This document shows, piece by piece, positions 39,466 to 49,504 of a stretch of DNA of 64,000 bases. The DNA comes from Acinetobacter sedimenti (GTDB lineage Bacteria > Pseudomonadota > Gammaproteobacteria > Pseudomonadales > Moraxellaceae), in contig NZ_JAKUML010000010.1 in the NCBI RefSeq assembly GCF_022601685.1, forward strand, positions 1 through 64,000. Direction: 5' to 3'. The notes under the pieces are model-generated. The model was not told the DNA's origin. It did no database searches and was given only the letters and a program-made list of their open reading frames with translations. Positions within the stretch are counted from its first letter, which is position 1; every line of letters begins with the position of its first letter. The position numbers and the translations under genes were made by a program.

Positions 39466-41841
39466 TTGGAAGCACGCGTTATTGGTCTGGAAAAATTAGG
39501 CAAGCATGATGTAGATAAAGTAGGCGGAAAAAATGCCTCTTTAGGTGAAATGATTAGTCACCTCTCTAATGCTGGAGTTTCAGTCCCAGGAGGATTTGCC
39601 ACAACTGCTGAAGCATATCGTGAATTCCTTGATAAAAGCGGTCTAAAAGAAAAAATCTCCAATGAACTCAAAAAGCTGAATGTTGATGACATTACAGCCC
39701 TTACTGAAACTGGTGCAAAAATCCGCCAATGGATCATCGATTCTCCGCTGACACCTGAACTTGAGCAAGAAGTTCGTAGTGCTTTTGAAAGCATGTCGAA
39801 TGGCAATCCTGAGATTGCTGTTGCTGTGCGCTCTTCTGCCACAGCAGAAGATTTGCCTGATGCTTCATTCGCAGGTCAACAAGAAACTTTCCTGAATATT
39901 CGTGGTATCGACAATATCCTCGTAGCAATCAAAGAAGTCTTTGCTTCACTGTATAATGATCGTGCGATTGCTTACCGTGTCCATCAAGGCTTTGAGCATG
40001 ACATCGTTGCGCTCTCTGCAGGTGTACAACGTATGGTGCGCTCTGAAACTGGGGCAGCTGGTGTGATGTTTACCCTTGATACCGAATCAGGCTTCCGTGA
40101 TGTGGTGTTTATCACTGCAGCCTATGGTTTGGGTGAAATGGTGGTACAAGGTGCGGTGAACCCTGACGAATTTTATCTGTCTAAACCATTATTAAATAAT
40201 AGTAAACATGCTGTACTGCGTCGTAATCTCGGCTCTAAACATAAGAAAATGATCTATAGCGCAGATGCTGCCGCAGGTCGTTCTGTAGAGATCGTTGATG
40301 TTGATAAAGCGGATCGTCAACAATTTGCTCTCAATGATCACGAACTGACCGAACTTGCAAAACAAGCGCTCATCATTGAAAAGCACTACGGTGCGCCAAT
40401 GGATATCGAATGGGCAAAAGACGGCGATGATGAGCAAATCTATATCGTCCAAGCACGTCCAGAAACCGTCAAAAGCCGTCAAAATGTCGGCACGATGGAA
40501 CGCTACTTACTCAAGCAAAAAGGTACCGTTCTTTGCGAAGGTCGTTCGATCGGTCAACGTATTGGTTCAGGTAAAGTACGTGTGGTGAACTCGATCAAAG
40601 AGATGGACAAAGTTGAAACTGGCGACGTGCTTGTTTCAGACATGACTGACCCAGATTGGGAACCAGTGATGAAGCGTGCGGCTGCGATCGTCACCAATCG
40701 TGGTGGTCGTACTTGCCACGCTGCAATTATTGCACGTGAGCTTGGTGTCCCTGCGATCGTCGGCACAGGCAATGCCACAGAGATTTTGTCTGATGGTCAA
40801 GAAGTCACTGTATCTTGTGCAGAGGGTGATACAGGCTTTATTTATGAAGGTGCTTTGGACTTCGAAGTACAACGTAATTCAATTTCTTCAATGCCACCAC
40901 TACCATTTAAAATCATGATGAACGTTGGAAACCCTGACCGTGCATTTGACTTTGCGCAAATTCCAAACGAAGGGATTGGCTTGGCACGTCTTGAGTTCAT
41001 CATCAACCGTATGATCGGCGTACATCCAAAAGCATTATTAAATATCGACAGTCTACCTCGTGAAACGCGTGCTGCGGTTGCAACACGTACCGCAGGTTAT
41101 ACTTCTCCAGTCGATTTCTATGTGGAGAAATTGGTTGAGGGAATTACCACTCTTGCAGCGGCATTTGCTGATAAGCCAGTGATCGTACGTATGTCAGATT
41201 TCAAATCGAATGAATATGCAAACTTGATCGGTGGTAAGCTCTACGAGCCTGAAGAAGAAAATCCAATGCTTGGCTTCCGTGGCGCAAGTCGTTATGTATC
41301 TGATAACTTCCGTGACTGTTTCGAGCTTGAATGTCGTGCCTTGAAAAAAGCACGTGATGAAATGGGTCTGACCAATATTCAAATCATGATTCCATTTGTA
41401 CGCACTGTAAACGAAGCAAAGCGTGTGATTGAACTCCTTGGTGCAAATGGTTTAAAACGTGGTGAAAATGGCTTAAAAGTCATCATGATGTGTGAATTGC
41501 CAACCAATGCGCTTTTGGCTGATCAATTCCTCGAACACTTTGACGGCTTCTCGATTGGTTCAAACGATTTAACTCAATTAACACTTGGTCTTGATCGTGA
41601 CTCAGGTATTGTTTCGCACCTCTTTGATGAGCGTGACGAAGCAGTGAAAACATTGCTTTCTATGGCGATCAATGCGTGTCGTAAAGCAGGAAAATATGTC
41701 GGGATTTGTGGTCAAGGACCTTCCGACCACCCTGACCTAGCTTTTTGGTTGATGGAACAAGGCATTGACTCAGTGTCATTAAACCCTGACTCAGTGCTCG
41801 ATACATGGTTCTACCTGTCAGACAACCAAAACAAAAAGTAA
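39466..41841 (+). CDS. ppsA: Phosphoenolpyruvate synthase
   Basis: Makes phosphoenolpyruvate from pyruvate and ATP for gluconeogenesis. The 791-residue protein has the three standard parts: the ATP-grasp domain ([32 protein letters not shown]), the swivelling phosphohistidine domain with [18 protein letters not shown] (catalytic His), and the PEP-binding barrel ending in [16 protein letters not shown] and CGQGPSDHP. The start is TTG at 39466, with GGAG eight bases before it, which may hold expression down. It is divergent from ppsR, which controls its activity. Confidence 0.95.
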   Translation: MEARVIGLEKLGKHDVDKVGGKNASLGEMISHLSNAGVSVPGGFATTAEAYREFLDKSGLKEKISNELKKLNVDDITALTETGAKIRQWIIDSPLTPELEQEVRSAFESMSNGNPEIAVAVRSSATAEDLPDASFAGQQETFLNIRGIDNILVAIKEVFASLYNDRAIAYRVHQGFEHDIVALSAGVQRMVRSETGAAGVMFTLDTESGFRDVVFITAAYGLGEMVVQGAVNPDEFYLSKPLLNNSKHAVLRRNLGSKHKKMIYSADAAAGRSVEIVDVDKADRQQFALNDHELTELAKQALIIEKHYGAPMDIEWAKDGDDEQIYIVQARPETVKSRQNVGTMERYLLKQKGTVLCEGRSIGQRIGSGKVRVVNSIKEMDKVETGDVLVSDMTDPDWEPVMKRAAAIVTNRGGRTCHAAIIARELGVPAIVGTGNATEILSDGQEVTVSCAEGDTGFIYEGALDFEVQRNSISSMPPLPFKIMMNVGNPDRAFDFAQIPNEGIGLARLEFIINRMIGVHPKALLNIDSLPRETRAAVATRTAGYTSPVDFYVEKLVEGITTLAAAFADKPVIVRMSDFKSNEYANLIGGKLYEPEEENPMLGFRGASRYVSDNFRDCFELECRALKKARDEMGLTNIQIMIPFVRTVNEAKRVIELLGANGLKRGENGLKVIMMCELPTNALLADQFLEHFDGFSIGSNDLTQLTLGLDRDSGIVSHLFDERDEAVKTLLSMAINACRKAGKYVGICGQGPSDHPDLAFWLMEQGIDSVSLNPDSVLDTWFYLSDNQNKK

Positions 41842-41880
41842 ACGACATTATGTGATAAAATGTTCGTATTATGACAATGG

Positions 41881-41908
41881 AAAAGACCCGTTTGTGGGTC
41901 TTTTTTAT
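41881..41908 (+). terminator. Terminator of ppsA
   Basis: AAAAGACCC pairs with GGGTCTTTT around a 5-nt loop, then T. About 40 bases past the stop. Confidence 0.85.
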
Positions 41909-41952
41909 GACACTTTCTTGGAAAATTTGGCGTTTATTTGAGGTTGTACATT

Positions 41953-42720
41953 TTGGATATTTATTTAGCTCGAAATAATGAACAAGCAGGCCCATATACT
42001 TTGGCGCAAGTTCATCAAATGATTGAAAGCCAACAAGTCGTTACAACAGATTTGATTTGGTTCAAAGGCATGTCTGAATGGAAAACCATTGGCGAAGTCA
42101 AACAAAGTGGTCAACTTCCGCCTGCTGTAGATGAGGCAAATAATAGCGACTCAAAATGGGCAACGCCTGCATCTACTACACAGCAATATGACTGGAAAAA
42201 TAACATTCAGTTTAATAAAAATGAAAACACCGATGGTGGCTTAGCACCATTTTCAAAACGTATTTTTGCCAAAATTATTGATTTGTTGTTATGGCTTCCT
42301 GCATTTTTATTTTTAACTGCATTTATGTCACCTGCGCAACATGCAGAGCTTGCCAAGCTTCAAGCACAAGGTATGTTGCCAACGCCTGAAACTCAAGAAG
42401 CGCTCTTTAGCCTTATTCCACAGATTGGTTGGATTGGCATGGGCATGTATCTCATTTTGATGTTGACTGCACAAGCCGTTTTACTGACACGTAGCGGTCA
42501 AAGTATCGGTAAAAAAATCATGAAAATACAAATCGTAGATGCCGAAAGCAAAGAAACTGTAGGCTTCGGACGAGTATTTGTGATGCGTAGTGCATTGTTT
42601 ATTATTTTGAATGTATTGTTTATGCCATTTAGCACCATTATCGACCTTGCATTTTCTGCAACGAAAAAGCGTCAAACCTTGCATGACAAAGTTGCAAAAA
42701 CCATTGTCATTGAAAAATAA
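41953..42720 (+). CDS. GYF_2-RDD domain membrane protein
   Basis: About 255 residues. The first 55 are a GYF_2 domain (IYLARNNEQAGPYTLAQVHQ ... DLIWFKGMSEWKTI), a putative protein-binding module. After a linker of about 45 residues comes an RDD domain from about residue 97: PFSKRIFAKIIDLLLWLPAF with the conserved Arg and Asp, a second helix pair, and SIGKKIMKIQIVDAESKE. Two or three membrane spans are seen. I start at the TTG at 41953 (GAGG nine bases upstream, start of the GYF domain). Function unknown. Confidence 0.82.
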   Translation: MDIYLARNNEQAGPYTLAQVHQMIESQQVVTTDLIWFKGMSEWKTIGEVKQSGQLPPAVDEANNSDSKWATPASTTQQYDWKNNIQFNKNENTDGGLAPFSKRIFAKIIDLLLWLPAFLFLTAFMSPAQHAELAKLQAQGMLPTPETQEALFSLIPQIGWIGMGMYLILMLTAQAVLLTRSGQSIGKKIMKIQIVDAESKETVGFGRVFVMRSALFIILNVLFMPFSTIIDLAFSATKKRQTLHDKVAKTIVIEK

Positions 42721-43084
42721 TTCAATATATGAATGACTCGCTATTCATTTATTTTATAGTGAACCTTTAGCCACAAAATAAACCATTTTGTGGCTATATT
42801 TTAATCAAAGATATACAAAAAATATTTATTCTTCAAAGAATTATTAAAAATTTGTGCCTTTTGGTTTTAAACCATTATTTTTTTCATGGAATTAATTGTG
42901 TTTTATCAGAGTTTTGTTATAGCTTCGTGTCGATGAATCAGGCATAATGCCCTATAAAGTAGCGGTGCCACATGTTTGGCTAGAAAATAGCCTATTTGCT
43001 AATCAAATATCTAATCAATCATGCAGCACTCAAATCGCTATCCCATATTTTTTTGAAAATGGGTCTCTTCACCGAGGTTGTATT
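42721..43084. other. Intergenic region upstream of cyoA
   Basis: 364 bases, AT-rich, with the preceding gene's terminator at the left end. The open frame continuing upstream of the cyoA ATG to 42947 has no conserved content and is taken as leader. GCATAATGC near 42940 includes a possible -10, giving a cyo leader of about 130 bases. Confidence 0.5.
42768..42803 (+). terminator. Terminator of the GYF-RDD gene
   Basis: TAGCCACAAAA (42768-42778) pairs exactly with TTTTGTGGCTA (42786-42796) around 7 bases, followed by TATTTT. Confidence 0.8.
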
Positions 43085-44185
43085 ATGAGACAAACGACTA
43101 TAACAGTATTGTCTTTATTGGTCGCAGCGATTGCCCTAACAGGCTGTGGCGGCGATATGGTACTTCTGAATTCAGCAGGTCCTGTTGCTGAAGGTCAATC
43201 AAACTTAATGATGACAGCCATCTATGTGATGTTGCTTGTTGTTGTGCCGTCGATTTTGATGGCATTATGGTTTGGTTGGAAGTATCGTGAATCTAATAAA
43301 GATGCTGACTATCAACCACATTGGGCGCATTCAACGGCAATTGAGATCGTTGTTTGGGGTGTTCCAATTATCATTATTGCTTATCTAGCATATCTCACTT
43401 GGTGGGGTTCGCATGAATACGATCCTTACAAGCCACGTGCGACATCTCCTGATCAAGAAATGACGATTCAAGTCATTGCTGAACAGTTCAAATGGGTATT
43501 TATTTATCCTGAACAAAATATTGCAACAGTCAATGAAGTTCGTTTCCCTGAAAATCAAGAGATTGCGTTTCGCGTCACGTCGAACTTCACGATGAATTCT
43601 TTCTTCATTCCGAAGCTTGCAGGTCAGATTTATGCGATGGCGGGTATGCAAACCCAGTTGCATTTGAGTGCAACTGAAACTGGTGTGTATCGCGGATTCT
43701 CATCCAACTATAGTGGTTATGGCTTCTCCCAAATGCGCTTCCTTGTACACAGTGTGACTGCACCTGAGTTTGAACAATGGGTTCAAGCGATTAAGAGTGG
43801 TCAAGGCAATGCTGTTGTTGTTGATGACAAAGGCACGACTGCTGTTCAAAAAGGTCTACTTGACCAAGCAGAATTCAAATCACTTCGTGATGGTAACCGT
43901 GCTCAATTCCAAATTGATGCAATGGTGAAAACAGCACGTACAGAAGCTGAGAAAAAAGCGGCTGCAATTGCACAAGCGGAAGGTCCTTACCCTCATCACC
44001 CTCACCCAGTGACTTATTACTCATCGGTTGAAGCAGGTCTTTTTGACTCTGTGATTAATCATTACATGAGTAATTACCACGGTGATGACCATCACGCTGG
44101 ACATGCAGTTGACACACATTCAGCTCCAAGTCATCAGCCTGAAGCTGTAGCGCATGACACCGCTACACCTGTCACAGGAGAATAA
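43085..44185 (+). CDS. cyoA: Cytochrome bo3 ubiquinol oxidase subunit II
   Basis: Lipid-anchored subunit of the proton-pumping quinol oxidase. The 366-residue protein begins with a lipoprotein signal (lipobox ALTGC), has two membrane helices ([20 protein letters not shown] and [19 protein letters not shown]) and a periplasmic cupredoxin domain lacking the CuA cysteines, as expected for a quinol rather than cytochrome c oxidase. I start at the ATG at 43085 (GAGG eight bases upstream), not at the longer frame. The C-terminus is long and His-rich ([20 protein letters not shown]). First gene of cyoABCDE. Confidence 0.95.
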   Translation: MRQTTITVLSLLVAAIALTGCGGDMVLLNSAGPVAEGQSNLMMTAIYVMLLVVVPSILMALWFGWKYRESNKDADYQPHWAHSTAIEIVVWGVPIIIIAYLAYLTWWGSHEYDPYKPRATSPDQEMTIQVIAEQFKWVFIYPEQNIATVNEVRFPENQEIAFRVTSNFTMNSFFIPKLAGQIYAMAGMQTQLHLSATETGVYRGFSSNYSGYGFSQMRFLVHSVTAPEFEQWVQAIKSGQGNAVVVDDKGTTAVQKGLLDQAEFKSLRDGNRAQFQIDAMVKTARTEAEKKAAAIAQAEGPYPHHPHPVTYYSSVEAGLFDSVINHYMSNYHGDDHHAGHAVDTHSAPSHQPEAVAHDTATPVTGE

Positions 44186-44187
44186 TG

Positions 44188-46188
44188 ATGTCTACACTTT
44201 TATTAGGCAAATTAGGCCCTGAAGCAATTCCACATGATCCAATCGTATTGGTGACTGCTGCAATTATGTTTTTAGGTGCATTCGCGCTATTAGGTGCGAT
44301 TACCTACTTCAAACTATGGGGCTACTTGTGGAAAGAATGGTTTACCACTGTTGACCATAAGAAAATTGGTATCATGTACTTCCTCTTGGCAGGAATCATG
44401 TTAGTCCGTGGTTTTGCCGATGCGATCATGATGCGTCTGCAACTGTTCCTCGCAGGACCAGGTGGCGAAGGCTATCTGCACCCCGAGCACTACGATCAGA
44501 TCTTTACAGCCCACGGCGTAATTATGATCTTCTTCGTAGCGATGGGTCTAGTTGTTGGTATGTTTAACATCACTGTACCACTTCAAATCGGTGCGCGTGA
44601 CGTTGCATTCCCACTGCTCAACTCTTTGAGCTTCTGGTTATTCGCTGGTGCGGTTGGCTTAATGATGGCTTCATTGGTCATCGGTGAGTTTGCTGCGACA
44701 GGTTGGATGGCTTATCCACCACTTTCAAATATTGAGTACAGCCCAGGTGTGGGTGTGGACTACTATATTTGGGCACTACAGCTTTCAGGTTTAGGTTCAT
44801 TGTTATCAGGTGTCAACTTCTTCGTGACCATCATCAAGATGCGTGCACCGGGTATGAAGTTGATGGATATGCCTGTATCAACTTGGACGACCTTGTGTAC
44901 AAGTGCTTTGATCATTGCAACTTTCCCTGTATTGACAGCAACTTTGGCAATGTTAACACTTGATCGTTACTTCGGTTTCCACTTCTTCACCAATGAGCTT
45001 GGCGGTAGCCCAATGCTTTATGTGAACTTGATTTGGACTTGGGGTCACCCAGAAGTATACATCTTGGTGCTGCCTGCATTTGGTCTATATTCTGAGATTG
45101 TTGCAACGTTTAGCCGTAAGACGATATTCGGTTACAAGTCTATGGTGTATGCAACGATCGCAATTACCATATTGTCTTTAATCGTTTGGTTACACCACTT
45201 CTTCACCATGGGTGCAGGTGCAAATGTCAATGCCTTCTTCGGTATTATGACAATGATCATCGCGATCCCTACTGGGGTGAAAATGTTCTCGTGGTTATTC
45301 ACCATGTATCGCGGTAAGATTACTTTCGCCTCTCCGATGTACTGGACGCTTGGCTTCCTCGTAACATTTGGTATCGGTGGTTTGACTGGCGTATTGATGG
45401 CGATTCCACCTGCTGACTTCCTTGTCCACAACTCATTGTTCTTGATTGCGCATTTCCATAACGTGATCATCGGTGGTGTGGTATTTGGTATGTTCGCTGG
45501 TATTACATTCTACTGGCCAAAAATGTTTGGTTGGAAAATGAATGAATTCTGGGGCAAAGCAGCCTTCTGGTTTTGGTTCTTCGGTTTCTATTTTGCTTTC
45601 ATGCCACTTTATATCCTTGGTTTCATGGGTATGACTCGTCGTCTAAATACATATGACAATCCAGAATGGACACCTTATCTCAACGTCGCAATGGTCGGTG
45701 CAATCTTGGTTGCTATTGGTATTGGATGTTTGCTTCTTTCTGTATTTGTTGGTTTCTTAAAACGCAAAGAAACTATCGACTATACAGGCGACGCATGGAA
45801 TGGTGCTGGTCGTACTTATGAATGGTCTACCTCTTCGCCTGCACCGTTTTATAACTTTGCAACTGACTTAGATGGTGCTGGTATTGATCGCTTCTGGTCT
45901 GATAAAGAAAACGGTATCGCTTACCAACGTCCAGCGAAATATGAAGACATTCATATGCCGACAAATCGTGCAGCTGGTTTTGTGATTGCAATCGTATTGA
46001 CAGTCATGGGCTTTGCATTGATCTGGCATATTTGGTGGTTAGCGCTAGTTACTTTTGTAATTGCGATCATCAGCTTCATTCGTAGTTCATTTACTAAAGA
46101 AGTGGATTACTACGTCCCTGCTGCCGAAGTAGAACGTATCGAAAACGAACGTTATGCTTTGTTAGATAAACATTTGAAGAAGGACTAA
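44188..46188 (+). CDS. cyoB: Cytochrome bo3 ubiquinol oxidase subunit I
   Basis: Catalytic heme-copper subunit holding heme b, heme o3 and CuB. The 666-residue protein has about fifteen helices. Key residues are visible: the low-spin heme His in [15 protein letters not shown], the CuB and cross-linked His-Tyr region [17 protein letters not shown], the CuB pair in WLHHFFTMG and the o3/b ligands in [13 protein letters not shown]. Two ATGs are adjacent. The one at 44185 overlaps the cyoA stop; the one at 44188 has the better distance to AGGAG, so I use it. Confidence 0.96.
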   Translation: MSTLLLGKLGPEAIPHDPIVLVTAAIMFLGAFALLGAITYFKLWGYLWKEWFTTVDHKKIGIMYFLLAGIMLVRGFADAIMMRLQLFLAGPGGEGYLHPEHYDQIFTAHGVIMIFFVAMGLVVGMFNITVPLQIGARDVAFPLLNSLSFWLFAGAVGLMMASLVIGEFAATGWMAYPPLSNIEYSPGVGVDYYIWALQLSGLGSLLSGVNFFVTIIKMRAPGMKLMDMPVSTWTTLCTSALIIATFPVLTATLAMLTLDRYFGFHFFTNELGGSPMLYVNLIWTWGHPEVYILVLPAFGLYSEIVATFSRKTIFGYKSMVYATIAITILSLIVWLHHFFTMGAGANVNAFFGIMTMIIAIPTGVKMFSWLFTMYRGKITFASPMYWTLGFLVTFGIGGLTGVLMAIPPADFLVHNSLFLIAHFHNVIIGGVVFGMFAGITFYWPKMFGWKMNEFWGKAAFWFWFFGFYFAFMPLYILGFMGMTRRLNTYDNPEWTPYLNVAMVGAILVAIGIGCLLLSVFVGFLKRKETIDYTGDAWNGAGRTYEWSTSSPAPFYNFATDLDGAGIDRFWSDKENGIAYQRPAKYEDIHMPTNRAAGFVIAIVLTVMGFALIWHIWWLALVTFVIAIISFIRSSFTKEVDYYVPAAEVERIENERYALLDKHLKKD

Positions 46189-46192
46189 GACA

Positions 46193-46816
46193 ATGGCTGA
46201 AGTACTTCATCACGACAACCACGGACACGATGATCATCACGAACATGATGATACTGATCTAACGGTCTTTGGTTTCTGGACTTACTTGATGAGTGACTTG
46301 ATCTTATTCGGCACACTCTTCATCGCTTTTGCTGTATTGAGCACACACATTCCACCTGGTACACCAAGTGCGAAGGATTTGTTCGGTGACTCTTTAGGAT
46401 TTGTATTGACTGAAACTATGGCACTTTTGATTTCATCAGTGACCTTTGGTTTTGCAGTATTGGCTCGCTACCGTAATGATGTTGGCGGTGTATTGAAGTG
46501 GTTAATGATTACATTCTTCTTTGGTGCAGCGTTCATCGGTATGGAGCTTTATGAGTTCAATCACTTAGTACATGCAGGTCATGGTCCGAGTACAAGTGCA
46601 TTCTTATCTGCATTCTTTACTCTAGTTGGTACACACGGTATTCACGTGACTTCTGGCTTGGTGTGGATGTTGGTGTTAATGTACCAAATCAAAAAGAACG
46701 GTTTGACATTACCAAACACACGTCGTTTGGCATGCTTAAGCTTGTTCTGGCACTTCCTTGATATCGTATGGATTTGTGTGTTTAGCTTAGTTTACTTAGG
46801 AGGAGTTCTCGCATGA
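46193..46816 (+). CDS. cyoC: Cytochrome bo3 ubiquinol oxidase subunit III
   Basis: A 207-residue membrane subunit with five helices after a His/Asp-rich cytoplasmic start (HHDNHGHDDHHEHDDTD). FGFWTYLMSDLILFGTLFIA and HGIHVTSGLVWMLVLMYQI are typical of the COX3-like quinol-oxidase branch. It stabilises the oxidase. It starts four bases after cyoB and overlaps cyoD by ATGA, so the operon is tightly coupled. Confidence 0.94.
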   Translation: MAEVLHHDNHGHDDHHEHDDTDLTVFGFWTYLMSDLILFGTLFIAFAVLSTHIPPGTPSAKDLFGDSLGFVLTETMALLISSVTFGFAVLARYRNDVGGVLKWLMITFFFGAAFIGMELYEFNHLVHAGHGPSTSAFLSAFFTLVGTHGIHVTSGLVWMLVLMYQIKKNGLTLPNTRRLACLSLFWHFLDIVWICVFSLVYLGGVLA

Positions 46817-47136
46817 GTCATGATGTGAATAATCCTGGTGCTGCGCACGGTAGCTTTAAGCAATATACAATCGGGTTTATCTTGTCTATCATCCTGACCC
46901 TCATCCCTTTTGGGATGGTCATGGCTGGTATGACTGGTGGTCTTGTCATTGCGACGATTGCGATTACTGCGATTGCACAGGTACTCGTCCAGTTGGTGTT
47001 CTTCCTTCACTTGAATGGTTCTGAACAACAGCGTTGGGATTCGATTGCCTTTATCTATACCATTTTGACCATTGCGATCTTGTTGATTGGTTCGGTATGG
47101 GTAATGACCAACCTACATGCGAACATGATGATCTAA
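46813..47136 (+). CDS. cyoD: Cytochrome bo3 ubiquinol oxidase subunit IV
   Basis: A 107-residue subunit with three membrane helices (YTIGFILSIILTLIPFGMV, LVIATIAITAIAQVLVQLVF and IAFIYTILTIAILLIGSVWV). It helps assemble subunit I and CuB in characterised enzymes. The segment LVQLVFFLHLNGS is the family mark. The ATG lies inside the cyoC stop (ATGA), with AGGAGG just upstream inside cyoC. Confidence 0.93.
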   Translation: MSHDVNNPGAAHGSFKQYTIGFILSIILTLIPFGMVMAGMTGGLVIATIAITAIAQVLVQLVFFLHLNGSEQQRWDSIAFIYTILTIAILLIGSVWVMTNLHANMMI

Positions 47137-47145
47137 ACGCTTGTC

Positions 47146-48024
47146 ATGTTTAAAAAGTATTTATTCCTGACCAAACCAGGGATTCTATTTGGTAATTTCA
47201 TTACCACTTTGGGCGGCTTCTTTTTAGCCGCCCAAGGTTCAATTGATCTCCCCTTTTTGCTCCTTACGCTACTTGGTACGACTCTTGTCGTGGCATCTGG
47301 CTGTGTCTTTAATAATATTATCGACCAAGATATTGACCAAAAAATGCAGCGTACTCAAAATCGTGCTTTGGTCACCAAAGCGATTTCTGTGCCTATTGCA
47401 TTTATTTACGGCTGTATACTTGGCATACTTGGCTTTGTGATTTTGTATTTTTTGGTCAATCCATTGGCTTGCTTATTCGCAGGTATTGGTTTTATCGTTT
47501 ATGTTTTTCTATATAGCCTATGGACGAAGCGTAGTAGCATTCATCAAACAGTCATTGGCAGTATCTCTGGTGCTTGCCCGCCTGTGATTGGTTATACAGC
47601 GATTACTGAGCAGTTCGATTTTGCCGCTTTAATCTTATTACTTGGTTACGCATTTTGGCAGATGCCACACTCTTGGGGCATTGCAATCTATCGTTTTCAA
47701 GATTATGCCAATGCGAATATCCCAATCCTACCTGTCGCTCGCACAATCAAACGTACTAAAATTGAATCGTTAATTTATGTGGTTTTATTTTTAATTACGA
47801 TGAATTTGCTTTATGTCTTTGGCTATACAAATATTTGCTTCGCAATTGCTTTAAATGCGATCGGCTTATATTGGATATATCTCAGCATCAAAGGCTTTAA
47901 AGCTGATGATGATCAAGCTTGGGCAAAACATTATTTCTTATTTTCAGTTCAGTTTATCACTGTATTGAGTCTGAGCTTTTACTTTACAGCGATCTCCCCT
48001 GCACCGCATTTACCAATATTTTAA
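47146..48024 (+). CDS. cyoE: Protoheme IX farnesyltransferase (heme O synthase)
   Basis: UbiA-family prenyltransferase that converts heme B to heme O, the cofactor needed by CyoB. The 292-residue protein has about nine helices, with the two aspartate motifs: NNIIDQDIDQKMQRTQNRAL near residue 62, and the second loop YRFQDYANANIPILPV near 185. LTKPGILFGNFITTLGGFFL is the usual start. It ends the cyo operon. No clear terminator follows before the rpsF leader; a T-poor hairpin is at 48092-48123. Confidence 0.94.
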   Translation: MFKKYLFLTKPGILFGNFITTLGGFFLAAQGSIDLPFLLLTLLGTTLVVASGCVFNNIIDQDIDQKMQRTQNRALVTKAISVPIAFIYGCILGILGFVILYFLVNPLACLFAGIGFIVYVFLYSLWTKRSSIHQTVIGSISGACPPVIGYTAITEQFDFAALILLLGYAFWQMPHSWGIAIYRFQDYANANIPILPVARTIKRTKIESLIYVVLFLITMNLLYVFGYTNICFAIALNAIGLYWIYLSIKGFKADDDQAWAKHYFLFSVQFITVLSLSFYFTAISPAPHLPIF

Positions 48025-48091
48025 GTCGTATCTTTTTTAGATTAGATGCTTGATGGCTAAGTTTTAGTGTGGGAATTTTCTTGTATTTTTT

Positions 48092-48123
48092 ATTGCGAAG
48101 CAGTAAAATTTGCGCTTCGCAAT
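48092..48123. other. Strong hairpin between cyoE and rpsF
   Basis: ATTGCGAAGC (48092-48101) pairs exactly with GCTTCGCAAT (48114-48123), loop 12. There is no T tail, so it may be an mRNA end or processing structure rather than a classic terminator. Confidence 0.55.
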
Positions 48124-48199
48124 TTGCGACATAACATGTCAAACACAATGTTTGAAAGTTATGACTCCTTGCTTCTAAGCGTTTTAAAAATTCTTTTGA

Positions 48200-48232
48200 A
48201 CGGATTAGGGGCTGTTTAAACCGTAAGGAGCT
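48200..48232 (+). promoter_or_regulatory. Candidate S6:S18-binding leader of rpsF
   Basis: ACGG (48200-48203) can pair with CCGT (48221-48224), closing a loop just ahead of AAGGAG and the rpsF ATG. In many bacteria the S6:S18 complex represses its own operon through a CCG-containing leader hairpin. The resemblance here is weak: the position fits, but the stem is short. Confidence 0.3.
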
Positions 48233-48235
48233 GAC

Positions 48236-48628
48236 ATGCGTCACTACGAAATCGTGATCTTGGTTCATCCAGATCAAAGCGATCAAGTTGTTGGTATGGT
48301 TGAACGCTATATCGCACAGATCAAAGAAGCTGGTGGTCAAATCCACCGTCTAGAAGATTGGGGCCGTCGCCAATTGGCTTACCCAATTAACAAAATTCAT
48401 AAAGCGCACTACATTTTGATGAATGTTGAATGTGGTCAAACTACGCTTGACGAATTAGAAGAATTGTTCCGTTACAACGATGCAATCATCCGTAACTTGA
48501 TCATCCGTCGTGATGAAGCAATCACTGAAGAATCTTTGCTTGCTAAGAGTGCTGAAGAAAAACGTGCTCGTAAAGCGCAACGTGAAGACAATCAGCCGTC
48601 TCATCAAGACGAATCTGTTGAAGGATAA
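48236..48628 (+). CDS. rpsF: 30S ribosomal protein bS6
   Basis: A 130-residue small-subunit protein that binds 16S rRNA with bS18. The start [18 protein letters not shown] and the segment [23 protein letters not shown] are characteristic. The C-terminus is an acidic, Lys-rich tail ([20 protein letters not shown]), comparable to the tail that receives added glutamates in some enterobacteria. AAGGAG is six bases before the ATG. First gene of rpsF-rpsR-rplI. priB, found here in E. coli, is absent. Confidence 0.97.
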   Translation: MRHYEIVILVHPDQSDQVVGMVERYIAQIKEAGGQIHRLEDWGRRQLAYPINKIHKAHYILMNVECGQTTLDELEELFRYNDAIIRNLIIRRDEAITEESLLAKSAEEKRARKAQREDNQPSHQDESVEG

Positions 48629-48639
48629 GGAGAACACAC

Positions 48640-48867
48640 ATGGCACGTTTTTACCGTCGTCGTAAGTTCTGCCGCTTCACAGCTGAGAACGTTACATACA
48701 TCGACTATAAAGATATCGATACTCTAAAACAGTACATCACTGAAAACGGCAAGATTGTTCCTAGCCGTATCACTGGTACTCGTGCTCGTTATCAACGTCA
48801 ATTGGCTCTTGCGATCAAGCAAGCTCGCTACTTGTCATTGATTCCATACACTGACAACCATAAGTGA
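48640..48867 (+). CDS. rpsR: 30S ribosomal protein bS18
   Basis: A 75-residue protein that pairs with bS6 on the 16S central domain. It has the usual [20 protein letters not shown] start and the core [20 protein letters not shown] followed by [18 protein letters not shown]. It lies 11 bases after rpsF with AAGGAG upstream, and 8 bases before rplI. Confidence 0.97.
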   Translation: MARFYRRRKFCRFTAENVTYIDYKDIDTLKQYITENGKIVPSRITGTRARYQRQLALAIKQARYLSLIPYTDNHK

Positions 48868-48875
48868 GGTGATCT

Positions 48876-49322
48876 GTGGACGTTATCTTATTACAACGTA
48901 TTGTTAACCTTGGGAAGCTTGGCGACAAAGTATCAGTAAAAGCTGGTTACGGTCGTAACTTTTTGATTCCTCAAGGTAAAGCTGTTGCTGCAACTGAAGC
49001 AAATACAGCTGCATTTGAAGCACGTCGTGCGGAACTTGAAAAGCAAGAAGCTGAAGTATTGGCTACTGCTCAAGCTCGTGCTGACCAATTGAACGAAGTA
49101 AATATCGTGATCACTGCGAAAGCTGGTGATGAAGGTAAACTCTTCGGTTCTATCGGAACGCGTGATATCGCAGATGCTTTGACAGCTGCTGGTCTTGAAG
49201 TAGATCGTACTGAAATTCGCTTGCCAAATGGCGCACTTCGCCACACTGGTGAGTTCCACATCGCAGTTCAATTGCACCACGATGTGACTTCTGAAATTTT
49301 AGTAACAATCGTTTCTGAATAA
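48876..49322 (+). CDS. rplI: 50S ribosomal protein bL9
   Basis: A 148-residue two-domain protein of the large subunit, near the L1 stalk, that limits frameshifting. The N-terminal domain is [20 protein letters not shown] then [17 protein letters not shown] long central helix ([20 protein letters not shown]) leads to the C-terminal domain with [13 protein letters not shown] and [14 protein letters not shown]. The start is GTG at 48876 with AGGTG upstream. Last gene of the operon. Confidence 0.97.
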   Translation: MDVILLQRIVNLGKLGDKVSVKAGYGRNFLIPQGKAVAATEANTAAFEARRAELEKQEAEVLATAQARADQLNEVNIVITAKAGDEGKLFGSIGTRDIADALTAAGLEVDRTEIRLPNGALRHTGEFHIAVQLHHDVTSEILVTIVSE

Positions 49323-49346
49323 TTTATTTATTCCTAAATGATTGAC

Positions 49347-49378
49347 AAAAAAGACATATGCTTGCATATGTCTTTTTT
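49347..49378 (+). terminator. Terminator of rpsF-rpsR-rplI
   Basis: AAAAGACATATGC pairs with GCATATGTCTTTT around a very short loop, followed by T. Confidence 0.88.
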
Positions 49379-49432
49379 GTTGCTTAATTCTCGAGTTTTG
49401 CTAAAGTTTTGTTTGTAAAAGCATACATAGTA

Positions 49433-49467
49433 AAAACCCAAAACCATTACCATGATTTTGGGTTTTA
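49433..49467. terminator. Terminator of ahpF
   Basis: AAAACCCAAAA pairs with ATTTTGGGTTTT around about 11 bases. On the minus strand it follows ahpF, with T after the stem. Confidence 0.75.
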
Positions 49468-49504
49468 TTTTTGAATTACTTTTTACCAAACACTCAGTGC
49501 AATA

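Noticed and set aside
48025-48235. A tRNA or small stable RNA gene in the cyoE-rpsF gap
   Set aside because: No cloverleaf or known RNA pattern was found. The only structure is the hairpin and the short rpsF leader stem.
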